From positions 1 through 7,239 of the forward strand of contig URDN01000069.1 of NCBI GenBank assembly GCA_900546495.1: a DNA stretch of 7,239 nucleotides, read 5' to 3'. Source of the stretch: an uncultured Lachnospiraceae bacterium. Lineage in GTDB: Bacteria; Bacillota; Clostridia; Lachnospirales; Lachnospiraceae. The notes under the pieces were generated by a model. That model did no database searches, had not been told where the DNA came from, and was given only the letters and a program-made list of their open reading frames with translations. The translations under genes were made by a program, and so were the position numbers. Below, piece after piece: positions 1 to 6,007 of the stretch. Positions within the stretch are counted from its first letter, which is position 1. Every line of letters begins with the position of its first letter.

Positions 1-19
1 CGCTTAGTGCTCTACGCAC

Positions 20-51
20 TTGAAGCGGGGGAATGCTTATTCTGCGTTCAA
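20..51 (+). repeat. Copy A of a 32-bp dispersed direct repeat; possible IS200/IS605-type right end
   Basis: This 32-base block recurs in the same orientation at 6980-7011 with 30 of 32 bases identical; the differences are at 26 (C here, T there) and 44 (G here, T there). It begins TTGAA and ends TTCAA, so its ends can pair. Inside is a small GAAT/ATTC hairpin with loop GCTT. Directly upstream, bases 2-5 plus 6-10 can pair with 16-20 plus 23-26 (loop TCTAC, two-base bulge), giving a 9-bp stem. Stacked stem-loops ending in GTTCAA resemble the right ends of IS200/IS605 elements, where the TnpB guide RNA scaffold ends. No transposase is visible, because the window starts here. The repeat itself is certain; its identity is a guess. 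Weak similarity (GATTTTTCT here, GATTTTACT there) continues a few bases beyond the block. Confidence 0.6.
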
Positions 52-90
52 AAAGAGATTTTTCTAAGTGATAAAGTAACGATAAAAATT

Positions 91-111
91 ATTTGTGTTA
101 AAAACACAAAT
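91..111. promoter_or_regulatory. Perfect palindrome upstream of fdhD (9-bp arms, 3-base centre)
   Basis: Arms ATTTGTGTT (91-99) and AACACAAAT (103-111) are exact reverse complements around AAA. The palindrome lies 12 bases before the GGGGA ribosome-binding sequence of fdhD, so it is either an operator for a dimeric regulator or a hairpin in the fdhD leader. No T-tract follows it, which argues against a terminator. The core TTGTG-N7-CACAA is close to the operators of Rex (TTGTG-N8-CACAA) and CRP/FNR relatives, but the spacing is one base short of those consensus forms, so no regulator is assigned. Confidence 0.5.
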
Positions 112-144
112 TAAATTTAATAAGGGGAATCAAAAGAATTTATT

Positions 145-966
145 ATGAAAATAAAAGATTTATGCACCACTCAGCCGGCAGTAGAAACGCAAGATATGAT
201 CTGTTACCACCCGGAAAGCAACACATTTGAGAAAAAAGAGAAAATCATTCTTCATGAAAATCTGTTATCTGTTTATATTAATGAAGATCTGGCATTAAAA
301 CTGGTCTGTACCATTCAGGATCTGCCAGCACTGGTGCTTGGTCATCTGTACACTGAAGGTCGGATTAATGGTGTCGAAGACATCCACAGCATTTACATCT
401 GCCGTGATGGTGTCCGCGCCCGGGTAATGACCACCCGTCCACTTGGTGAAATCAAAAAGCCCATTGAAGTCCGCGCCTGTGACTGTGGAGAAGAAGGCAT
501 GCTTGGACGCGATCTGCTTTCTGAACAAAATGATGCTGAACCAGTCTCTGTTCTTCCGGACTTTGATTTTGACTACCTCCAGGCACTGGATCTGATTCAG
601 GCATTTCGTAAAGGTGCGCCGCTTCATCAGAAAACTCACGGCATTCACAGCTGTTTTCTGATGTATGAGGGTGAAATCCGCTATCTGTGCGAAGACATTG
701 GGCGTCATAATGCCTTGGATAAAGCCATTGGAAAAGCACTGATTGACGGTCTTGACCTGACAAAATGCATCCTTTTCTCCAGCGGACGTATTCCGGACGA
801 TATGATGGAAAAAGTGATCCGTTCCAGAGTGCCTGTTTTAGTCAGTAATGGTGCTCCTACCGACCGTGCCGTGGCACTTGCCCGCAAATACCATGTGACA
901 CTGATCTGCAGCGCTCACATGGATGCTATGGATATTTTTTCATCAAAAGAATTTTGGGAAGACTAA
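145..966 (+). CDS. fdhD: FdhD, formate dehydrogenase accessory sulfurtransferase
   Basis: FdhD moves sulfur from a cysteine desulfurase to the molybdenum or tungsten bis-MGD cofactor so that formate dehydrogenase becomes active; it acts in the cytoplasm. The 273-residue length fits the family. Family landmarks are THGIHSC (164-170), the signature EDIGRHNALDK (183-193), SGR (213-215) and the PVLVSNGAPTDRAV stretch near 230-243. The sulfur-carrying loop, CxxC in the E. coli protein, reads ACDCGEEG here, with Cys112 and Cys114 spaced as CxC. The ATG at 145 is the first start after an in-frame TAA at 121-123. GGGGA at 124-128 is a plausible but distant ribosome-binding site (16-base spacing). No formate dehydrogenase or cofactor gene is in view, so the partner enzyme must lie elsewhere. 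The gene converges on the Rrf2 gene, with a shared hairpin between them. Confidence 0.93.
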   Translation: MKIKDLCTTQPAVETQDMICYHPESNTFEKKEKIILHENLLSVYINEDLALKLVCTIQDLPALVLGHLYTEGRINGVEDIHSIYICRDGVRARVMTTRPLGEIKKPIEVRACDCGEEGMLGRDLLSEQNDAEPVSVLPDFDFDYLQALDLIQAFRKGAPLHQKTHGIHSCFLMYEGEIRYLCEDIGRHNALDKAIGKALIDGLDLTKCILFSSGRIPDDMMEKVIRSRVPVLVSNGAPTDRAVALARKYHVTLICSAHMDAMDIFSSKEFWED

Positions 967-1091
967 CGTTGTTAGCTTATCATTTCTGACAATTCAGCCA
1001 TACCACTTAATCTAAATACTTAAAACTCATACGGTGCATTTCCAGAGAAATCAGCGATCAGTCCGTGTGCATTCTCCAGACAGAACACCTT

Positions 1092-1130
1092 AAAAAGCGG
1101 GATCTCACAACTGTGAAATCCCACTTTTTT
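1092..1130. terminator. Bidirectional intrinsic terminator between fdhD and the Rrf2 gene
   Basis: An 18-base arm (1092-1109, starting AAAAAGCGGGAT) faces an 18-base arm (1112-1129) around a tiny loop. On the plus strand a GC-containing stem with two C-A mismatches runs into T6 (1125-1130). On the minus strand the two odd positions become G-U wobbles, so that stem is fully paired and ends in T5. The hairpin can therefore end both converging transcripts and probably works better for the Rrf2 side. Confidence 0.88.
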
Positions 1131-1149
1131 ATTTGCTTATGATTCTTAT

Positions 1150-1590
1150 TTACTTTTCCTGCTCCAGATATTTGACCAAATCCTCTCTGACATCCTCCAG
1201 CGTAATGGACTGCAATTCCCGCTCCATCGCCTTCTGCACCCGTTCCAGTTTTTCATCCAGCACATGATGAATGTTTCTTCCAACCGGACAGGCAGTATTC
1301 GGATTTTCATGGAAATGAAAAAGTTGATTTTCTTCTACACACTCCACTGCGCGATAAATATCCAGAAATGTAATCTCTAATAATGGCTTTGCAATCGTGG
1401 TCCCGCCGGTTCCCCGCGCCACCTCAATAAGTCCTGCCGCCTTGAGCTGTCCTAATATTTTCCGAATAATGACAGGATTTACATTTGTACTTCCCGCAAT
1501 AAAATCACTGGTTACTTTATAATCATCTTTGAATGTATCCACACAGGCAAAAATATGAATCGCCAGCGTAAATCTGCTTGAAATCTGCAT
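1150..1590 (-). CDS. Rrf2-family winged-helix transcriptional regulator
   Basis: Rrf2 proteins are small dimeric DNA-binding regulators; some sense iron-sulfur clusters (IscR, NsrR), others sulfur metabolites (CymR). The 146 residues show the family pattern: N-terminal MQISSRFTLAIHIFA, a helix-turn-helix region with VNPVIIRKILGQLKAAGLIEVARGTGG (residues 37-63), and a C-terminal dimer helix. The segment NTACPVGRNIHHVLDE around 99-113 is typical of the YwnA-like branch. Only three cysteines occur (16, 84, 101) and they are not arranged as the three-cysteine cluster of IscR, so Fe-S sensing is unlikely, though Cys101 might be redox-active. The ATG follows AAGGTTGG at short distance. It is the last gene of the minus-strand series, 66 bp after the c-di-GMP protein. 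Autoregulation is likely (see 1593-1620). The target genes are unknown. Confidence 0.9.
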   Translation of the reverse strand: MQISSRFTLAIHIFACVDTFKDDYKVTSDFIAGSTNVNPVIIRKILGQLKAAGLIEVARGTGGTTIAKPLLEITFLDIYRAVECVEENQLFHFHENPNTACPVGRNIHHVLDEKLERVQKAMERELQSITLEDVREDLVKYLEQEK

Positions 1591-1592
1591 TT

Positions 1593-1620
1593 TTTTACCA
1601 ACCTTATCTACTTTTACTAA
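1593..1620 (-). promoter_or_regulatory. Pair of direct repeats upstream of the Rrf2 gene, possible autoregulatory site
   Basis: On the minus strand TTAGTAAAA (complement of 1612-1620) and TTGGTAAAA (complement of 1593-1601) differ at one base and sit 19 bp apart, about two helical turns, just before the Rrf2 start codon. A weak promoter-like pair, TTTCCA then TAGATT at 17-bp spacing, lies immediately upstream, so the repeats would fall over the transcription start. Rrf2 regulators often repress themselves, so this is a reasonable operator candidate, but it is not proven by sequence alone. Confidence 0.3.
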
Positions 1621-1656
1621 TCTATTTCTATATACTTTCTCTGGAAAAGCTACTCT

Positions 1657-4503
1657 CTATTTTGGCACTTCATTCAGTGGCATATCCTTTGAATCATCCA
1701 TTATTGGAATATACTCATACTTCGGAATAAAATTACTCTTATCGTACTGCTTATAATATTGCATAAAAATTCGATCCATAACTTTTGGAATCTTGGTCTC
1801 ATCCGCCTCAAACAGAATGATCAGATACTGCATGGAACTGTACCGTGTACAGACATCTACCTTTCGAATTTTCTGCCGAATCGCCTGTTCCATACTCTCC
1901 AGCGCCCGCTCAATATTTTCAATATACATCACGTAATCCGGTGTCGTATCCATCGTAACCATCACAAGATAGCAGCGATATTTGTAACGCTCACCCAGAT
2001 GATTCATGTATTCATAAATTTTTGCAAATTCACGGTAATCCAGATCCAACGCACCGGTGTAATTGCCGCTCTCCCGCAATGTTTTTGCAATCATTGCCAG
2101 ATCTTTTCCGGTTCCATGATCCGTATTTTTCCCCTGTTCCATCTGCTGATAGAAGAAGAAATCACCTTTGCCATTCTGTTTTACATAATACAGTGCCTTA
2201 TCAGCCTTGGTGTAGCACTCCTCAAAAGATGCTCCCTTTGCCGTTTCACAAATTCCGGCAGAAACCGAAGCATGGCGAATCTCCACATCCTCCGCTTTCC
2301 GTTCCTCAAATTTTTGCAGGATACCGCTGACAATTTCTGAAATATCTTCCTTCGAAACGTTTGGAACAAACATCAGAAATTCATCTCCACCCAGACGGCA
2401 GACCACAGAATGCTGTGCATATTCCAACAACAAAGAACCAAGCAACTTCAATGCACGGTCTCCTGCTTTGTGTCCATAAATGTCATTAATCTTTTTCAGA
2501 TTATCCATATCCAGGAAAACAAGATATCCATTATCCTGCTGCATAAACTCTGCAGCCAGCTTTTCTCCACGATTTCGCATCGGAAGTCCTGTCAGGAAAT
2601 CAAAGCCCTCGCTGTCCTCCTGCGTACGCATGGTTGTCATGACACTGGAAATAAATTTTTCAATTTCAATTTCCACTGCCGGCAGGGCATACTTATCCAC
2701 GATTTCGTTGTAATCCTCATTGATTTCCAGACGGTTCTCATCCAGAAGTTTCAAAAATACATCTGCAATCTCCGGATCAAACTGTGTTCCACGGTTATTC
2801 AAAATTTCATTATAAATAACCTCTGTTCCAAGCGGATTTCGATAAATTCTCCGGGACTGCATTGCATCGTAACTGTCTGCCACCGCAATGATCCTTGCGT
2901 GGATCGGGATTTTCTCCCCCTTTAATCCATCCGGATATCCGGTACCATCATACCGTTCATGGTGGCTTCGCGCCACCTCTGTCACATGATCGATCAATCT
3001 GATATTTTTCAGAATCTCCGCTCCGATCACGGTATGCTCCTTGATAACCGCATATTCTTCCTCTGTCAGCTTCGTTGGCTTATTCAAGATTGTATCCGGA
3101 ATACCAATTTTACCAATATCATGCAAATGTGCTGCATTTCGCAAATTTGAAATATCCTTTTGACTCCAGCCAAGCTCTTTTGCGATCAGAACCGCATACT
3201 CTGCCACACGGTGGGAATGTCCTCTGGCATATTCATCCTTCGCCTCAATTGTGGTAGACAACGTCTGCATCATTTGCAGAGACATGATTTCCATCTGCTT
3301 TCTGCGTTTTTTCATCTCCTGCTTCTGTCGGCGGCTTTCCATCTTCTGTACATTACGGATGGTTCTGACCAAACTGACAAACAGCAGTACATTCATGCCG
3401 ATTCCCATGAAAATACCAGAAATAGAAATCACAAAATAAGTAGATATGGATTCCACCACAACAAAGATGATTGCGGTTATCAATCCCACCACCATATATC
3501 TGTTTTGTGTGATATAACCGTGATACATATCATAAAATACTGTAACAAGAATCAATAATAACGTAACTACCAAAATCACATGCGCTACCGGAAGCGTCTC
3601 AATATAATCCACCGCACCACTCAAATGCAAAATAGTACATATCGCAAAATTTATCACCGAAGCCGCTTCCGCAATCCGGAACAGCTTCCTGTGACGACCA
3701 CTCTGTATGCTGTCCATATAATAAATGATCGGTAATGGTGCAAGCATAATCATAACAAAACACAACGTTGCCAGAGCCGTTGCATTCGGCACAAGAATCT
3801 GACGCAGTTTCGATTCTCCAAGCATCCACGCTGCTGCCATGATCATGCACCAACCCAGATATTCCATATCAAACTTCGTACGATATACAACTCCCAGCGC
3901 AATACTGAAAATCACAATAACAATTCCGGCAAACAGGATAAAAAATGCGCTTATGGTCTCCAGACCGTGTTCTGCAAAAATATATTCCCATATTTCTGCT
4001 TTATCTCCACAATAAACAGCATTTACCACACCGGAATATTTTGCAGTATTCGTTTTCAGTTCAATCCGTACTTCTTTTCCCGCATCTGCCTCCGTAGTCG
4101 GACAGAACACGTAACGACTTGCCGAATTTTTCCCTGCCAGTCTTGTATCCGACGTGTCATACTCTGTCCTCAGGACACCATCTATATAAAATCGAACTTC
4201 CTGTAGAGACGAACGGATTGCCAGTGATTTTTCGTCATAATCATCCGGCAGCTGTGTTACCAGAACCATTGTTTCCTTCGCCGGCAATTCATACCTGCCC
4301 GGAACCTCAATCGTCTCACTGCTTCCATCTGGTTTTTCCCAGATAAAAGTTCCCTGATAAAGAATATTTCCCTCAATTACCTGTATTTCGCGCTCATTCG
4401 TTCCAAAAAGCTGTAACGCAACAAACCAGCATAGAATAATTACCATTAATAAATAGAACAGAATTCTTTTTTTCCTGTTGATCATATAATTCTCTTTTGC
4501 CAA
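1657..4503 (-). CDS. Membrane c-di-GMP protein: 7TMR-DISM sensor, HD-GYP, GGDEF and C-terminal degenerate GGDEF
   Basis: The 948-residue protein should sense an outside signal and turn c-di-GMP over in the cytoplasm. A signal-anchor helix (about 14-32) leads to an extracellular beta-rich domain (about 35-180), seven membrane helices (about 183-381; the 7TMR-DISM plan) and a charged coiled coil (382-412). HD-GYP (about 415-590) hydrolyses c-di-GMP and is intact: HDIGK (461-465), His490, SHHERYDGTGYP (513-524), ADSYDAM (542-548). GGDEF (about 632-785), the cyclase module, keeps DFLTGLPMRNR (635-645), DMDNLKKIND (665-674) and RLGGDEF (703-709), but has AQHS (696-699) where the RxxD inhibitory site belongs. 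Residues about 820-925 resemble another GGDEF fold, with RKVD (880-883) and SSMQY in place of GGDEF. A TTG start at 4501-4503 is favoured by GGGAG nine bases upstream; ATG codon 7 is the alternative. Net activity, synthesis or hydrolysis, cannot be read from sequence. Confidence 0.95.
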   Translation of the reverse strand: MAKENYMINRKKRILFYLLMVIILCWFVALQLFGTNEREIQVIEGNILYQGTFIWEKPDGSSETIEVPGRYELPAKETMVLVTQLPDDYDEKSLAIRSSLQEVRFYIDGVLRTEYDTSDTRLAGKNSASRYVFCPTTEADAGKEVRIELKTNTAKYSGVVNAVYCGDKAEIWEYIFAEHGLETISAFFILFAGIVIVIFSIALGVVYRTKFDMEYLGWCMIMAAAWMLGESKLRQILVPNATALATLCFVMIMLAPLPIIYYMDSIQSGRHRKLFRIAEAASVINFAICTILHLSGAVDYIETLPVAHVILVVTLLLILVTVFYDMYHGYITQNRYMVVGLITAIIFVVVESISTYFVISISGIFMGIGMNVLLFVSLVRTIRNVQKMESRRQKQEMKKRRKQMEIMSLQMMQTLSTTIEAKDEYARGHSHRVAEYAVLIAKELGWSQKDISNLRNAAHLHDIGKIGIPDTILNKPTKLTEEEYAVIKEHTVIGAEILKNIRLIDHVTEVARSHHERYDGTGYPDGLKGEKIPIHARIIAVADSYDAMQSRRIYRNPLGTEVIYNEILNNRGTQFDPEIADVFLKLLDENRLEINEDYNEIVDKYALPAVEIEIEKFISSVMTTMRTQEDSEGFDFLTGLPMRNRGEKLAAEFMQQDNGYLVFLDMDNLKKINDIYGHKAGDRALKLLGSLLLEYAQHSVVCRLGGDEFLMFVPNVSKEDISEIVSGILQKFEERKAEDVEIRHASVSAGICETAKGASFEECYTKADKALYYVKQNGKGDFFFYQQMEQGKNTDHGTGKDLAMIAKTLRESGNYTGALDLDYREFAKIYEYMNHLGERYKYRCYLVMVTMDTTPDYVMYIENIERALESMEQAIRQKIRKVDVCTRYSSMQYLIILFEADETKIPKVMDRIFMQYYKQYDKSNFIPKYEYIPIMDDSKDMPLNEVPK

Positions 4504-4512
4504 AACTCAAAT

Positions 4513-4517
4513 CTCCC
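4513..4517 (-). promoter_or_regulatory. Ribosome-binding site supporting the TTG start of the c-di-GMP gene
   Basis: The minus strand reads GGGAG here, nine bases before a TTG codon at 4503-4501. The alternative ATG at 4485 has only a weak AAAGAG-like sequence before it and is too far from GGGAG. This favours the TTG start and adds six residues. An ATG beginning at 4519 on the minus strand is out of frame. Confidence 0.55.
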
Positions 4518-4581
4518 ATTTTTATCTCAGAAAATGCGTCCATTGAAACAGGCTTACTGACTACCGTCAGCAGACTCTTTT

Positions 4582-4590
4582 TCTATACCA
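4582..4590 (-). promoter_or_regulatory. Possible extended -10 promoter element for the c-di-GMP gene
   Basis: The minus strand reads TGG followed by TATAGA, an extended -10 form, about 80 bases before the TTG start. No good -35 box lies at 16-18 bp. If used, it leaves a leader of about 70 bases containing a small CTGAC/GTCAG hairpin (4557-4570). No strong terminator separates this gene from the rlmD-like gene upstream, so read-through is also possible. Confidence 0.25.
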
Positions 4591-4624
4591 GTTATCTACA
4601 GGTTCCACACCGCTTTTCTCATTT

Positions 4625-5851
4625 TTACTTTTGTTTCACCAACAGCACGATATTTTCTACATGCTTTGTAAACGGAAACATATCATACGGATATGCGCCC
4701 ATTGCTTTATAACCACGTTTTGTCAAATACTTCAGATCCCGTGCCTGTGTCTGCGGATCACAGGAAATATACACAATTTTCTGCGGTGCCAGCGTTACAG
4801 CAGATTTCATAAACTGCTCCGTACTGCCGCTTCTTGGTGGATCCATAAATACCACATCTGCCTTTTCGCCCTTTGCTGCCATCTTCTCCATAAACCGTCC
4901 CGCATCATCCTGATAAAAACGGATATTTTTCATCTGATTGCGCTTTGCATTTTTCACTGCATCCCGCACCGCATCCGGATTCAACTCTACACCGATGACT
5001 TCTTTTGCAGATTTTGCAGCAACCATACCAATGGTTCCGATACCGCAATAGACATCAATGACACGCTCCCTGCCCGTCAGTCCTGCAAGTTCCATGGCCT
5101 TTTCATACAATTTCTCCGTCTGAACCGGATTGATCTGATAAAAAGACCTGGAAGAAATACGGAAAGTCAGTCCGCACAACACGTCCTCAATATAGCCTTT
5201 TCCGTAAATCGTTGTCTCACGGTCCCCAAGCACCATGCTCGTACGCTTATCATTCACATTCAGCACAACCGTTGTAATTTCCGGATGCAATTTCCGCAAA
5301 GCCCTGACAAAATTGTTTTTGGATGGCATCACCGGTGAACCAAGCACCAGAACAACCATGATCTCGCCCGTGGTAAATCCACGGCGGATCAACACATGAC
5401 GCAACAGACCGTACCCGGTATCTTCATTATAGGTTTTTATCTTAAAAGATTTCAAAAGTCCGCGGATATCATTAATAATGGCATCTGCCTTTTCATCCTC
5501 AATCTGACAGGCTTCCACAGGAACAACCCTGTGTGTCCCCTCCTCGTAAACTCCGGAAATGATCGTACCGTCTTTTTTTCGTACAAATACTGCATGTACT
5601 TTATTTCTATAATGATACGGATCTTTCATTCCGGTAATCTCAGCGGTTTTACAAAACGGCTGCATTAACTGACGGACTGCTTTCTGTTTCTCACTTAACT
5701 GTTTTTTGTAGGAAACTCCCTGATACTGACATCCGCCACATTTTCTGGCAACCTTGCAGGCAATATCTCCTTTTTTCTTATTGTCATTTCTATGATTCTG
5801 CACCGTATGGTTTTTATTTGCAACTTTTTTCTCTGTATATTTTTCACTCAT
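4625..5851 (-). CDS. rlmD: RlmD/RlmCD-like 23S rRNA (uracil-5-)-methyltransferase
   Basis: This SAM-dependent enzyme family (RumA/TrmA) makes 5-methyluridine in RNA, usually 23S rRNA. The 408 residues carry four cysteines placed for a [4Fe-4S] cluster (Cys32, Cys38, Cys41 in KVARKCGGCQY, then Cys115), the substrate motif FYQINPVQTEKLY (237-249), the SAM loop DVYCGIGTIG (266-275), DPPRSG (337-342), the nucleophile Cys364 in SCDPQTQARDL, and the catalytic-base region HVEN with Glu399. The usual N-terminal TRAM RNA-binding domain is missing; a lysine/asparagine-rich tail of about 30 residues stands in its place, which explains the short length. The ATG at 5851 keeps the whole cysteine cluster. 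It has its own likely promoter (5962-5990) and a folded leader. Exact target uridine is uncertain: Firmicutes often carry two paralogues, and one enzyme may modify two sites (RlmCD). Confidence 0.88.
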   Translation of the reverse strand: MSEKYTEKKVANKNHTVQNHRNDNKKKGDIACKVARKCGGCQYQGVSYKKQLSEKQKAVRQLMQPFCKTAEITGMKDPYHYRNKVHAVFVRKKDGTIISGVYEEGTHRVVPVEACQIEDEKADAIINDIRGLLKSFKIKTYNEDTGYGLLRHVLIRRGFTTGEIMVVLVLGSPVMPSKNNFVRALRKLHPEITTVVLNVNDKRTSMVLGDRETTIYGKGYIEDVLCGLTFRISSRSFYQINPVQTEKLYEKAMELAGLTGRERVIDVYCGIGTIGMVAAKSAKEVIGVELNPDAVRDAVKNAKRNQMKNIRFYQDDAGRFMEKMAAKGEKADVVFMDPPRSGSTEQFMKSAVTLAPQKIVYISCDPQTQARDLKYLTKRGYKAMGAYPYDMFPFTKHVENIVLLVKQK

Positions 5852-5873
5852 AAATTTATCTCAAATTCTCCCA

Positions 5874-5933
5874 GATCACAGCAAACACATAACAGGATTT
5901 TTAAATCTGCCTTTCCTGCCATTTCCTGTGATC
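5874..5933 (-). promoter_or_regulatory. Structured 5' leader hairpin before the rlmD-like gene
   Basis: In the predicted leader, GATCACAG (complement of 5926-5933) is an exact partner of CTGTGATC (complement of 5874-5881), an 8-bp outer stem closing about 44 bases. A G-G mismatch is followed by three more A-T pairs. Inside are two mutually exclusive smaller stems: CAGGA with TCCTG (5893-5897 with 5914-5918), and GATTT with AAATC (5896-5900 with 5903-5907). The outer stem ends one base before GGGAG at 5868-5872, so folding could affect translation. I cannot match it to a known riboswitch. Confidence 0.45.
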
Positions 5934-5961
5934 ATATCCTCACATTGATGTACCGACGCAC

Positions 5962-5990
5962 ATCATAGCAGAAATAGATTCCTTCCGCAA
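5962..5990 (-). promoter_or_regulatory. Sigma-A-type promoter for the rlmD-like gene
   Basis: On the minus strand a -35 box TTGCGG (complement of 5985-5990) and a -10 box TATGAT (complement of 5962-5967) are separated by 17 bp, and TGC before the -10 adds an extended -10 element. Transcription would start near 5955, giving a leader of about 100 bases that contains the hairpin at 5874-5933. The promoter lies just after the relQ stop codon; I see no terminator between them, so relQ read-through can add to expression. Confidence 0.7.
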
Positions 5991-6007
5991 GTTTTTATAT
6001 TCAAGCG

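Noticed and set aside
1..114. A frame open from the window edge to a TAA at 112-114 on the plus strand, which could be the end of an upstream gene.
   Set aside because: It runs through the structured repeat and the palindrome, resembles no protein I know, and 37 open codons are expected often by chance. The repeat differences are non-synonymous in this frame.
1150..1590. Assignment of the Rrf2 regulator as IscR or NsrR.
   Set aside because: The three clustered cysteines needed for an Fe-S site are absent; only Cys101 lies in the right region.
4504..4624. Possible c-di-GMP riboswitch in the leader of the HD-GYP/GGDEF gene.
   Set aside because: The leader is only about 70-120 bases and shows none of the conserved GEMM core or tetraloop-receptor elements, only a 5-bp hairpin.
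4631..5338. A 235-codon plus-strand frame opposite the rlmD-like gene, and similar long frames opposite the c-di-GMP gene and relQ.
   Set aside because: They are antisense shadows: rich in Cys, His, Ile and Phe, with no ribosome-binding site, and lying over genes with clear catalytic motifs.
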